From the NCBI GenBank assembly GCA_963969495.1, contig OZ018329.1, positions 147,310,502 through 147,374,501 of the forward strand: 64,000 bases of DNA, given 5' to 3'. A program made the translations under genes and the position numbers. This DNA comes from Ceratothoa steindachneri (Eukaryota; Arthropoda; Malacostraca; Isopoda; Cymothoidae). Below the pieces are notes generated by a model. That model had not been told where the DNA came from, did no database searches, and saw only the letters and a program-made list of their open reading frames with translations. The first letter of the stretch is position 1, and each line of letters starts with the position of its first letter. Below are positions 1 to 10,336 of the stretch, piece after piece.

Positions 1-1879
1 GAGCGTCGACTCCAACAGGCATTGAACCGCGTCTCTCGCTCTGCCGATGCGCACAGGTTTCGTTTTTTCTTCACCAAGACTAAGGTGGTGCACTTATGCC
101 ACCATCCACGGCTTCACCCCGACCCAGATTTGTTTCTTAATGGGGTGCGCCTGGATGTGGTTGAGTCGCACCGTTTCCTTGGTCTTGTATTCGACCGACG
201 CCTCACCTCGGAGGCTCATATTTGCATCCTTAGGGTCTCTTGTACCCGCGCAAAGGATATTCTCCGTTTCGTCATGTTCAGCGTTGGGGCGCTGATAGGG
301 CTACTGCCCTACTTTTTTATCGATCCTTTGTTCGTTCAAAGCTCGACTACGGATGCGAGTTTTATGCATCCGCAGCCGAGCGTTTATTGCGGAAGGTGGA
401 TTCAATCCACCACACCGGCCTTCGCCTTGCGACCGGTGCCTTCCGCACTTTCCCCATTGAGAGCCTGTTGGTCGATGCTGGGGAGATGCCACTCGCTCTG
501 CGCCGCGTGCACTGCATCACTCGCCTGTACACGCGAGCCCGGCGCCTCCCTCAGTCGCCAACAGCTCTCACTGCATCCGCAGCTGATCTCGATGGTGCCT
601 ATGCCGCCGAAAGACGCCAGTCATCCCCCAAGCCCTTTGAGTTTAGGCCAGGAAACTCCTTCGAGAGGTACATATAGCTCTCTTCGGCCGGTGGTGCCTC
701 TGGTTCTGCCCAAGACGCCACCCTGGAGGGTACCACATTTGTCGCCACGCCTCTGCTCCCAAAGCTTGTACTGCGCCGGGAGTATTGCGTTCGACCTTTT
801 TGGAGTACACATCGTGTCACGCTGGAACAGTGCCAGTGTATACGGATGGCTCCAAGTCCCAAGAGGGGGTCGGCTTCCACGCCGTATCCCCTCTGTTTGA
901 AGTCAGCGGGGCTCTGTCAGGCGCTGCGTCTGTCTTCACGCCTGAGCTGGTGGCAATACACCACTCAGTACGGGAGATTACGCGACGTGCCCTGTTCGGA
1001 GACCGGATTGTGATCTATAGCGACTCACAAAGCGCCCTGAGTGCTCTCGGGGCATTGGAATCTCCGCATCCCCTGGTTCGCGATATCCGTGACGCCACGG
1101 TTTTGGCGAGCCGGGCAGATGTCGAGATTATCTTCTGCTTGGTTCCTGGACATGTAGGAATTGTGGGGAATGAGGGCGCCAAAGAGTCCGCGAGGACTCG
1201 GCGACCGGACCAGCGTTTCGCTCTTCCTCACACCGACTACATGGCAGGAATACGGGCAGCTCTTCGGACTGCTTGGCAAAGAAGATGGGAGACGGTCGAA
1301 GGGAACTTAAAGTTGCGTGCCATTCCGCCCCGACTGTTTCCATGGACCTATACCCCCAATGCCGCGGCGGCTTCAGGTTGCTTTCTGTCGTCTCCGGATC
1401 GGGCACACTCTTGTGACGCATCGCTATTTGATGGAGCGCTCGCATGCGCCCTATTGCAACGACTGCGTCGTTCCCCAGACTGTTCGGCACATTCTTGTCG
1501 AATATCCCAGTCTGGGTGATCTTCGCGCACGACACCTGTCTCGGTACCGGGATGGGCGGGGTCACTACCGCCTGTCCCTTGTACTCGGGATGAGTGCGTG
1601 CACATCGACTTTTTGAGGGAGGTCGGCCTTCTCCCTATTATTTAAGCAGGGTTTGTTTTGTTTTGTTTTTTGCATTTTTTTTTCCTTTATGTTGCACGCT
1701 CCTGCGCCGGGGGGACCTCTCCCCCCGACGCAGGAGCTTGCTTCCTTTCCCCCATTTGGGGTGGTTTTTTTTTCATTTGTTTAATTTTATTTTAAAGTAG
1801 CCTAGAACTAGGCCAGTTTTAATACGGCGACTAATGCCCATGTAGGCAGTCGCCAGATGAGCTCTTAAAACAAAAAAAA
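1..1879 (+). mobile_element. I-like LINE family A, copy A1 (3' part: RT end, RNase H, 3' UTR)
   Basis: This is the 3' part of a non-LTR retrotransposon whose 5' part lies outside the window. The frame from base 22 gives the post-catalytic RT/thumb region (HRFLGLVFDRRLT). Reading then shifts frame near 240-290 into LDYGCEFYASAAERLLRKV and ATGAFRTFPIESLLVDAGE, and shifts again into an RNase H domain (785-1300) and a C-terminal zinc-binding-like tail (about 1370-1520: LRIGHTLVTHRYL, then CNDC and H). A 3' UTR of about 260 bp follows, rich in T runs, and ends with TGAGCTCTTAAAA plus an A run at 1864-1880. The same 3' end is seen at 43085. RNase H after the RT points to the I superfamily; the clade is inferred. 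The coding part is GC-rich against AT-rich flanks. At least two frameshifts make it non-functional. Confidence 0.85.
785..1519 (+). pseudogene. RNase H domain and C-terminal tail of A1 ORF2
   Basis: The domain would degrade the RNA strand of the RNA/DNA hybrid during retrotransposition. The acidic residues sit in the expected order: VYTDGSKS (aspartate codon at 845-847), FTPELVAIHHSV (glutamate) and VIYSDSQSAL (second aspartate), followed by VPGHVGIVGNEGAKESA, where the conserved histidine and late acidic region lie. The frame stays open to 1519, but the real C-terminus appears to shift into an overlapping frame (1317-1616) that carries the LRIGHTLVTHRYL and CNDC motifs. No start codon belongs here, because this is the internal part of a longer ORF2. 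The domain itself looks undamaged, so decay of this copy is mostly frameshift rather than loss of active-site residues. Confidence 0.8.
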
Positions 1880-3487
1880 AATTGTGCGAATACCGCCTAT
1901 GGTCCGGACGATATCCCCGACGCCATGCTTTGACATCTGTGTGAGCGAGGCATGGCCTTTCTGTTAAATTTGTTGAACAGGATTTGGGTGGACTGTCTCG
2001 TCCCAGATTCCTTGCGAATCGCTAATGTGCTCTCTTTTCGCAAACTGGGGAGAGTTCACTCTACTCCGGCAGGTTTCCGCCCAATCTCTGTAACCTCTTG
2101 CGCGTGTAAGTTAATGGAGAATTTGGTAAATGTTAGATTAGCCTTTTTTTCTGGACAGTGCGGCTTCCGCAAGTTCCACTCCACGTCGGATGCTCTGCTC
2201 CGACTGGAAAATGCTGTCTGCGAGGCCTTCCTTCGTATGTAGCACTACACGGTGTTTTTCGATCTAGAGAAGGCCTATGATACCGCATGGCGATACGGTA
2301 TCATGGAGACTCTCCACACGATGGGGGCGAGGGGACGCCTCCCAATGTTTATATCTGAATTTTTGCGAGATCGTCGATTTCGCGTACGGGTGTTAGGAGA
2401 GGTCTCCGGCCTAATGAAGCAGGAAGAGGGTGTCACACTCTTTGCCCTGAGGATCAACGACATCACTTTGTTTTTGCGGGTAGAGGTTTTCGCTACGCTC
2501 TACGTGGACGATCTTTCGATCTCTTTTGGCGCGGCCCAGATGCCAACTCTGGAGCGTTGACTCCAACGGGCATTGAACCGCGTCTCTCGTTATGCCCAAG
2601 CGCACAGGTTTCGTTTTTCCTTCACCAAGATTAAGGTGGTGCACTTCTGCCGCCATCCACGGCTTCACCCTGACCCAGACTTGTTTCTTAATGGGGTACC
2701 CCTGGAATTGTTTGCATCGCATCGTTTTCTTGGTCTTGTATTTCACCGACGCCTCACCTGGGAGCCTCATATTCGTACCCTTAGGGTCTCTTGTACCCTC
2801 ACCTTGGATATTCTCCGTTCCGTGACGCTCACCGCTTGGGGCGCTTATAGGGCTACTGCCTTACTGTTTAATCGATCCTTTGTTCTCTCGACTAAGGATT
2901 CCAGTTTTATTCATCCGCAGCTAAGCGTTTATTGCGGAAGGTGGACTCGATCCACCACACCGGCCTTCGCTTGGCGACCGGTGCCTTCCGCACTTCTTCC
3001 ATTGAGAGCCTACTAGTCGATGCTGGGGAGATGTCACTCTCTCTACGCCGTGAACAGTGCATTATTCGTTTGTACGCGCTAGCCCTCCGCCTCCCTCAGT
3101 CGCCAACAGCTCTTACTGCATCCGCAGCTGGTTTCGACGGTGCCCATGCCGCCGAGAGACGCGAGTCATACCCTTCGAGAGCTAAATATAGCTCTCGGGC
3201 CTTTGGCGCTCCTGGTTCAGGCCAGCACGCCACCCTGGAGGGTACCACATTTGGCTATTTGTCGCCACGCCTCTTCTCCCCTAGCTTGTACAGTGCCGGG
3301 AGTATTGCGTTCGGCCTTTTTGGAGCACATCTTGTTCACGGTGGAACAGTGCCAATGTATACGGATGGCTCCAAGTCCCGAGAGGGGGTCGTCTTCCATG
3401 CTGTGTCCCTTCTGTTTGAAGTCAGCGGGGCTCTGCCAGGCGCTGCGTCTGTCTTCACCGCCGAGCTGGTGGCAATACACCACTCGG
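1880..3487 (+). mobile_element. I-like LINE family A, copy A2 (truncated at both ends)
   Basis: A second family-A copy abuts the A-rich tail of A1 in the same orientation. It opens inside the RT at YGPDDIPDAML followed by a stop. It continues with FRPISVTSCACKLMENLV, a stop at 2240-2242, motif A FFDLEKAYDTAWR (about 2256-2295), the intact active site LYVDDLSISF (about 2500-2530), and HRFLGLVFHRRLTWEPHI (about 2724). After a frameshift near 2930 it reaches RNase H (VPMYTDGSKSREG, then FTAELVAIHHSV). It breaks off at 3487 within RNase H, about 390 bp short of the end of the coding region of A1. Where both are present, A1 and A2 are clearly the same family. There are at least two stops and several frameshifts. 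Confidence 0.85.
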
Positions 3488-3715
3488 TAATTACGATGTT
3501 TGGCCACGTATTTCAACATACTGATGTCTACCTGTTATAAAATTTTCAATCCACTTAGGAATTCTCCCAGTAATTCCATATGAATGAAGTTTAATTATCA
3601 GTCTTTGATGTAGCACTGTATCCAAAGCTTCATGACAATCAAAATAATTTACTTCTACAGGTGTTTGTTCATTAGTTGCACTGGCAAGATATTCCATCCA
3701 TTTTAACAATTTTTT
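3488..3715 (-). pseudogene. CR1/L2-type reverse transcriptase fragment
   Basis: About 73 codons on the minus strand carry the middle of a CR1/L2-class RT. VEVNYFDCHEALDTVLHQRL is a decayed version of the usual DFxKAFDxVPHxxL motif A, and LHSYGITGRIPKWIENFITGR matches the following conserved block. There is no endonuclease, no YADD and no 3' UTR, so it is a small internal fragment. It is wedged between the broken end of LINE copy A2 and a hAT transposase scrap on the same strand. The active-site aspartate region survives but the surrounding motif is diverged. The family is clear from the motif pair; the exact clade is not. Confidence 0.6.
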
Positions 3716-3985
3716 ATAAATATTTCTTCCTGATCTAAGGCACTTGTCATTAAGAAACTATCCTCCAGATTGTCATCCACCTGGATTCCATCTTCTGATT
3801 CTATGGACCCATTTGCAGCAGTGACTGCAATTCCCTCATGCTTTAACAAAATTAGAGCCGTTATCAGTGACGGTGCTCGTGATTTTCTGCAGAGGAATAT
3901 CGTATTCTCGATGTAGTTATGTTCTTTAAAGCGACAGCATGCATCACTGTGGCGGACAAGAGCAGCTTCCTCAAGCTGAAAAAAA
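3716..3985 (-). pseudogene. hAT-type transposase fragment
   Basis: On the minus strand, one frame gives KITSTVTDNGSNFVKA then a stop. This is the conserved block around a catalytic aspartate of hAT-family transposases, in which TDNGSNFVKAF is typical. Just upstream in a neighbouring frame is CRFKEHNYIENTI, matching the helical stretch that usually precedes it. Just downstream is an acidic stretch (ESEDGIQVDDNLEDSF), as is common in this family. A long open frame also covers the region (3703-4071), but it reads through an AT-rich stretch and does not use the TVTDNG frame, so I treat it as accidental. At least two frameshifts are needed. No terminal repeats were found, so this is an orphan remnant. 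Confidence 0.6.
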
Positions 3986-3989
3986 AAAT

Positions 3990-5435
3990 GAAATAACAGT
4001 CCAATGTTTGTCTCATAAATGTTTCCATAAATTTTACAAATTATTATAATCGAGATAAATTCCATCAACAAATAGGTCTGCTTTCAGCCTAGAGCTAATA
4101 TCTCCCTAACTAGACATTTTCAATTTCATATATTATAAAGAGCAAAATCTTAACATACCCAATGAACAGTGATGCCCAAAAAAACTACGGTGAATAGTTG
4201 ACCAAATATCTGCAGTAAGACATAAGAGGTGTTGTTTAGTTTATTCAGTAGAGCTCTTGTCACACTCTTTTATAAGAGTTCTCCCTAGCGTCAGCCTTGA
4301 AATGACGTCAACTGAAGAAGTTAGGCCTGCGGTAGTGGAATGTGTGATTATTGTGAGTAAAATTGATTTTCACAGTAAAATGAGAATATATGGTATGCAT
4401 GTAAAATTTTATATATAAAATGTAGGTATATGAATATCCTATAGCTATATAGAACTGGTACAGTAATTTATAAATATATTATTTGTCCTTCTTATTCAGA
4501 ACTACATAGTAAAATATTGACTTTCAGTATTGTTAGGAATATATACATTATCAATCTTTACTTCCTACATTTTTGACGGGCGGGCTTGCTAGTGTTGACA
4601 TAATGATATACAGGTATTGCTACTATAACGAATTACATCGTTATAAGAATTCCTTTAATAACTACATATAATCGATCAATAATTGTACTAATTATTCCTG
4701 AAAAATTTGTATTCAATGATATCTTCAAGTAAATGATAGCGCGTTTTAAGAATTTATATATGTGGATTCTCATATAATTATTGCAATATATTAACCTTTG
4801 TTGTTTTATATGTCTCCCTTTATTTAACTTCGTTATATAGCCTACGTAGTGACCAGTGATCCAAACGGTTTAGTATCCGGTCGTTATAAGAGCTTAACCT
4901 GTACTACTAATACTATTACTGTGAACAACATTTGTAACTCAGAACTCACCTTTAGTTAATCTCACAAAAGTTGGTTGCTCCATGGTTGATAGGGGTTGTA
5001 CACCTTGTATGATAAAATCTGCTTATTAACAAAAGATTGTTTGACCTTCTTAGTATTCACCGCAAAACTACCTGCTCGTAGTCCCCCTGCCTGTAACTGA
5101 AGGTACGTTCAACGACCGAGTGCCTGGCGGTATAACCCGGCCAACCCCACTGCCTTGTGAGAGCCCTTGGAAGGGCTAAGGCTTCAGGAGTAAATCTGGA
5201 GATGAAATCTGCACGGTGCTCGTGCATTAGGCGATAGTCCAAGAAGGGACTTTTTTAGGCAGAGCAGTGCAACTTAAACCTACTCTAGTTTCCTGGATCA
5301 TTTCCTTGCCAGTGGACTCGGCAGCGGAAAGTAGAGATGGTGGACTGTAGAATGCACACCTACTTTCCACCTTAAACATAATCGTGCAAGCTATCACTCA
5401 ATGAATTATTATTCATCCATGCATTCTTGCAATAC
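3990..5435. other. AT-rich intergenic stretch without recognised gene
   Basis: About 1.4 kb of AT-rich DNA with no coding frame that I can support. A 61-codon open frame on the minus strand at 5057-5242 has no recognisable motif. No tRNA, microsatellite or terminal repeat was seen. Confidence 0.5.
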
Positions 5436-5439
5436 TCTT

Positions 5440-5590
5440 TCCACAATGCTGCCATAGCCCGCCGTACAAGACGACACCAACAAATACAAGGACCCCATAT
5501 CTACGATGTCTGTGGAAGAGGCTGTGCTAACCTTAGCAGACTCTGAAGCCATCAACGATCTCACCAAAGACGATAATCATCAAAATCATC
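5440..5590 (+). pseudogene. Zinc-finger-like tail remnant, probably of a LINE
   Basis: A short + strand frame gives IYDVCGRGCANLSRL, a stop, then SHQRSH and basic residues. Many arthropod LINE-encoded RT proteins end in a single zinc-finger-like motif of the form C..CGR.C..L.GL..H...H, and this has that shape with one cysteine apparently lost. Upstream residues are arginine-rich (IARRTRRHQQ), as is usual just before such tails. No RT core lies next to it. The assignment is by motif shape only, and a decayed host zinc-finger exon is the alternative. Confidence 0.3.
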
Positions 5591-5599
5591 TATGTATGG

Positions 5600-7226
5600 A
5601 TTGACGTCGTCATCGTCGTCAACGATGGACAACATTAAGCAATCGAGTAAAGGTCTCATTTAATTTCAGAGCAACGAAATGTGAAGTCATTTTGGATACT
5701 CGGTAGTTTGTCACAATGGGGACACGGGATTTCAAGCCTAATAAGATTATGGGCACCTAAAATAGAAATTAAACTTTCGTGATTATAAATCAAATTAAGC
5801 AATTGGCGACAAGTAACTCGGCGACTTTAGCAAGAAATCGATGGCGTACACTCACAGGGAGAAACCTTGGTAAAACTAAATACCCGACAAAAGGATGTGT
5901 TCATTAGACTAGGAGAGGGGCAAACTAGTTATAATTTAATTGCAAAGGTTTAAGTAATTAAAGATGGATAGAAGAGAAAAAAAAATCTGGGAAAAGGAAA
6001 GGATGTATACAAAAACTTGTAAACCAAAAAATAGTTATTTTGGTATAGATGACGTCACGATAGACAAGCCGGCCTATTTTGATTTTCATATTTACCATAA
6101 AATTAACGATATCGGTTACTTACGTTGGTGGGGCATGGAGGCTACGAGCTCCCCATTCCCTCCCCTTCGCTCACCCTCAGGAACAAGTAGTCAACAAAAG
6201 ATTTTGAAACAAAGGACGAATCATTATTTGATACAAGGAAAAACTCCTGAGTCGCTAATCCATAAAATTACAGTTTAATACTTGCGACTTAAGTAGAAAG
6301 GCATGTTGCTTCTAAAGTTATAACAAGAACTAGGCAATGGCTTCGCCATTCCTCCCTACCGGAGGAACTTGCGCTTCGCTACTAAGATTAAAATTTAAAA
6401 TCTAAAAAAATGCACCCATGGTTAAATTTTTATAAATTTTCTGAACTTCGCCAAATATAATAATTTTAAAAGAAAGTCTAAATTAACACCCCCTATCCCT
6501 CCCTTTCAAAATATCACGTTGCTAAAATATAGTTATAGAAGATATATAAATTTTCAGAATTTCGCCATTTGTAATTCTTTGGGTTTTAAAATTTCACAAA
6601 ATTTTGATACCTACGGCCGTATGCTTAGACAAATGGGTAGAGCACAAAGTGCATTCCACTCCAAAACAGTATGCTTAAACGAAAAGTGGATTGCATATTT
6701 GTGACGCGCTACACAACTTCGCCGCATAGCTGTTTAAATTATTGGAACAAATATGGAGGAATGTAGAGAGCAAAGTGAATCGCTCCGACCCTGTTCACTT
6801 TGGGTTGCACATTTTATAATTGCGTTGCATTACAGATTCTGATTCCAATGGTATATGACTCAGTTAGTGTGTGAATGGTTCAAACTAAAAAAATAATGCC
6901 GTTATGGGTAAAAAGTGATAGCCCAAATATCCGTTAAACATCGTGAATATACTCATCAAAATCCAAGACAACAACAACAACTTCCAGCATGGTGAGTAGA
7001 TGACAAACATCTCGCATTCTTTTCTTATTAGGCTAATAGGTACATAACTGTTTACTTATATAGTTTTACCAATTCATTTGTTTATTTTTGTTAAAAGCTT
7101 ATGTTAAAAGCTTAATTAGGTTAGGCTATGTTTTGTTAAGTTTTGGGACAATAACAAAATATGCAGTTAAAATCATATTTGGCAGCTCCTCGCAGCTAAT
7201 GTATGTGGATTGCATCTTGTAAATGA

Positions 7227-7230
<4 letters not shown>
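5600..7230. other. AT-rich stretch with one dispersed repeat
   Basis: There is no supportable gene. It contains the dispersed repeat at 6160-6272 and several short runs of similar wording (TTCGCC with T-rich flanks near 6340, 6445, 6560 and 6718). The 104-codon frame at 5964-6278 covers the dispersed repeat and is not convincing as protein. Confidence 0.5.
6160..6272 (+). repeat. Dispersed repeat, copy 1 (others near 31630 and 35510)
   Basis: The stretch beginning TCACCCTCAGGAACAAGTA and running to CTAATCCATAAAATTAC is closely matched at 31632-31735. The final CAGTCACTAATGTAAAA portion occurs again at 35514-35530, and the revcomp of the CAGGAACAAGTA piece occurs near 34105. No coding content. 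It is probably a non-autonomous element, but ends and target duplications were not established. Confidence 0.55.

Positions 7231-7315
<85 letters not shown>
7231..7315. repeat. (AT)n microsatellite
   Basis: About 42 uninterrupted AT units. Similar long AT tracts are found at 14540, 56580 and 56821. Confidence 0.97.
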
Positions 7316-7319
<4 letters not shown>

Positions 7320-7399
7320 GCTATAAAAACTTATTTGCACTTTGTTGCTCCATGCTACATATGATTTTTATTACAGCAATATGTTAATATGTTATATGT

Positions 7400-7795
7400 T
7401 CCCTGAACTTCGCGCGATCCGCGAGTTTCGTGACGTGGAGTTCTTGAATAATTGTGGATCGTATATACTTGTTTGAGCTGCCTGATCAAGAGTTCATCAT
7501 GAGGTTCAGCCTGAATAAGGACTAGATCAATCGAGCGATTCACCTCACCTTTCATATGTTGCCACATCCTCTTCAGTTGGACAATATTCTTATGTGGTCC
7601 AAGTGTATCAAGATTGTATTGCTTTTCAATGGACCGCCAAGCTTCTGCCTTTTTTTATTTTTCTTTTCATGGAAAACTCAGTCTTTTTATCCTCCAGGAT
7701 GTCTTTTCTGGCTGCATATAATTAAACCTACAACTCCTGCTCTCTTCTTGAGGCGTAACATAAACTTGGCACCTTTTTCTCCATTTCCATGACTG
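7400..7795 (-). pseudogene. Myb/SANT-like (zeste/NAIF1-type) DNA-binding domain remnant
   Basis: Read on the minus strand from 7795, the segments are ILEDKKTEFSMKRK, then after a frame change AEAWRSIEKQYNLDTLG and NIVQLKRMWQHMK. This is the three-helix layout of the Myb/SANT-like DNA-binding domain of zeste, NAIF1 and many transposon-associated proteins: KTD on helix 1-2, AW and N on helix 2, and VKQLKxxWxxxK on the recognition helix. Downstream HDELLIRQLKQVY reads as a possible helical tail. At least two frameshifts and two stops separate the pieces. The domain often accompanies Harbinger-type transposons but no nuclease was found nearby, so whether this was a host gene or a mobile-element gene is open. 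Confidence 0.55.
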
Positions 7796-7799
7796 CTGA

Positions 7800-8095
7800 C
7801 AACGCTGTCTAATCACGTGGAACTGAACAAAAATGTAAACAAATCACGAACAGTACTACCGACTTCGCCGCATGTCACAATTGGGGAAGTGTCACGCGAC
7901 ACAATTCTCAGCTTTAAGCATACGAAAATTTGTGTAAACCACATGTGGTGTGCACCGGTAACACAATTGTGAAGTGACACATTTTGTATTTAAGCATAAA
8001 GCCGTTATATTTATTTTTTAACTTCACCATTTTGTTTTTTATATTATAAGAGTTAGTATAAATAACTTTGATAATAAAATCATAAGTCCTAACCA
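7800..8095. other. Short intergenic stretch, no gene seen
   Basis: AT-rich sequence between the Myb-like remnant and the 5' end of LINE B1. It includes short similar phrases (CACATGTGG, GTGTCACGCGACAC) but no supportable gene. Confidence 0.4.
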
Positions 8096-8598
8096 CCCCG
8101 TAAGAGAACGGCGATTTGCTTTCCTGGCCGCCGTGCAGACGGGACTCTGCGCCCTGTCCGGCCTTATCTTGGATCGTTTTTCTTCTGCTAACCCCTACTT
8201 TGTCTTATGTACCAATTCTCTTTCACCCTGCATCTTACTCCCATCTACGTTTGTTTGTCGATATCGGTGTATCAGAGCTGTCCGTCAGGGGGCACGACCC
8301 TTTAGCTGGTCTTGCCTTTGTTGGTAGGCGGGTGCTTGAGCCGCTGTGGCGCTCTTGGGGGTCTTTGCTTCACCAACCGGTAAATTTCCGAGGTTGGCCA
8401 GCCATTTTTTAAACGATGATTTGGTCAGGGGTCAACGGGATTACTCTCCTGGTTGGGCCGGCGCTCCAAGTAGGTGTCTCGACGGTAGACAGTGACTGCG
8501 CTGCACGAGTTCGCACCCCCCCCCCTTTATACTCTACTTCATATAGGTAATAATACAAAAATATTGTACTACGCCTGTCAATAAGTTCTCTTCTGCGC

Positions 8599-10336
8599 TT
8601 GTTAGATCCCTTCGCAGAAGAGAGAGATCCTGATTTCGAATATCTTCGTTTCCTGGTGCTGAATTCCAGTTCCGAGTCCCCACTTTCTAAATTGGACGTG
8701 TTTGATTTGAATGAGGAGTTTGAGTCCCGTTGTCGTGCGCCCCGCCGTATGTGGGCCCGTGGTAGTGGCGATTTAGTGGTTGAGGTATATTCGCGAGAGC
8801 AGTGTGATGCCATGCGGGATTTGTCCTCCATTTCGGAGGTCCCGGTTTCGGTTGTGACCCACCATCGCCTCAATTTTGTTAAGGGAGTGATTCGCTCCAA
8901 CGAGTTATTGCAATATAATGTTTCGAGACTAAAAGATAAACTTTCGTCCCAGAGGGTTACGGACGTTTATAGGGTTTCTAAGTCTGTTGGGCACGCTAAG
9001 GTTCCTACGAGTACGCTCATCGTTACTTTTTGAGGTTCAGGATCTGCCCCAATTTGTTCTTGGTGGTTATCTTCGTGTCCCTGTGTCCCGTTATGTCGAG
9101 CTCCCCATACATTGTTTAATTGCACCAGCTTGGCCATATGAGCAGCAATTGTAGGCAGGCTCGTCGCTGTGTGGCCTATGCGTTGGCGTATCATGGCTCC
9201 TCTTGTGGGAATCATGAATGTTGCGCCAATTGTGGAGGTTTCCATAACGCGGCTTCGCGTTCTTTTCCCGTATTCCTTTTAAGAAGGAGGTCCTGGCTCT
9301 TTTGGACTCCCTCAGGCTTGACTTTCGTGAGGCCCGCCGTAGGGCACGGGCGCAGCTCTCCCCCTATGGCCGTCTCTTCTTGGACGTTCTCCGGGGTGCG
9401 GCGTCCCGCCGTCCTCCTCCCGGTCGTCTCACACCTCCTCTGTCTTATCGCGGTCCTCCTGTTGCTCCTTCTCCCCTGCCTTTGGCCCCTCCTCGCAGTT
9501 CCTCCGTTGCGCCCTCTCCTTTGTCATTGGTCTCTTCTCGTGTTCCTCCCTCTGTCGCGTACAATGAGACCGACCGAGCTAAGACGCTAGAGGATATCCG
9601 GCAGTTCCTCCAGGCGTCTGACCCTGCTGTTCCTCCCGTTCCTTTGCCTCAGCGCAAACGGAAGGGTTACTCCTCACCCAGTTCGGAGTCCAAGCGCGCT
9701 GCCTCTGATGAGGCTGGTTTGTCCCCCGAGTCGGTTGTTGAGGCGTCCTCTGTTTTGATGTCATCTCCTCCCCGGTCTTCGCTGGCCTTCCCCATTGGCA
9801 TCACCGATGTCATTGTCCGGGCGGAAGTTCATCCGGTTCCGTCTTCTTTGCCTCCTACCCCGGTCCCTTCTTCCCTGCCCGTTACCTCTGTTCAGTCTTC
9901 TATGTCTCCCCCCCCTCCAGTTTAGTCTCCCTTGCTTCCTACCCCTGTTCCTTCATCTCCTTCTGAACTTGTTCCCTCCTCACCCTTTGACCCTGCTCCT
10001 TCCTCTCCATCTGATCCTATTCCCTCCTTACCCTCTGATCCTGTTCCCTTCTCACTCTCTGTCCATGTTCTGCCTTGTGTTGCATCTTCTTCGCATCTTA
10101 GTTCTCGTCCATCTCTGCTCGATCTCCCTTTCCCTCTGGGCTACGAGCCCTCCACGTCGGGGGTTTGGTCCGGCTCTCGGCTGTCGCCTCCCACCGTTTA
10201 CGCTACCAAGTACGTGCCGGGTGCGTCCCCGGCTTATCGCAATTTATCGCTTGCCCCTTCGGGGCCTTCTAGTAGTCGGGAACCTTCAACGGTCTCCGTC
10301 ACTAGAATCCCGACGATGGTGTCGAGACGAAGGTAA
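8599..10336 (+). pseudogene. ORF1 (nucleocapsid-like) of LINE B1
   Basis: ORF1 proteins of this group bind element RNA. The N-terminal part is open from 8599 to 9033 (FEYLRFLVLNSSSES, HRLNFVKGVIRSNELL). After a frameshift near 9033 the zinc-knuckle region appears at about 9110-9270: HQLGHMSSNC, then C-rich text and CANCGGFHNAASRS. Another frameshift leads to LDSLRLDFREARRRARAQL (about 9302) and a long proline/serine-rich tail to 10336. The tail is interrupted by one TAG at 9923-9925 with the same frame open on both sides. Two cysteines expected in the first knuckles appear to be lost. The 5' limit is uncertain, because no convincing start codon is seen upstream. Confidence 0.65.

Noticed and set aside
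3703..4071. 122-codon minus-strand open frame
   Set aside because: It runs through AT-rich sequence. The conserved hAT string TVTDNGSNFVKA lies in a different frame, so the open frame is a shadow except for its acidic end.
5057..5242. 61-codon minus-strand open frame
   Set aside because: No motif, no codon pattern and no neighbour supports a gene; AT-rich surroundings make short open frames likely.
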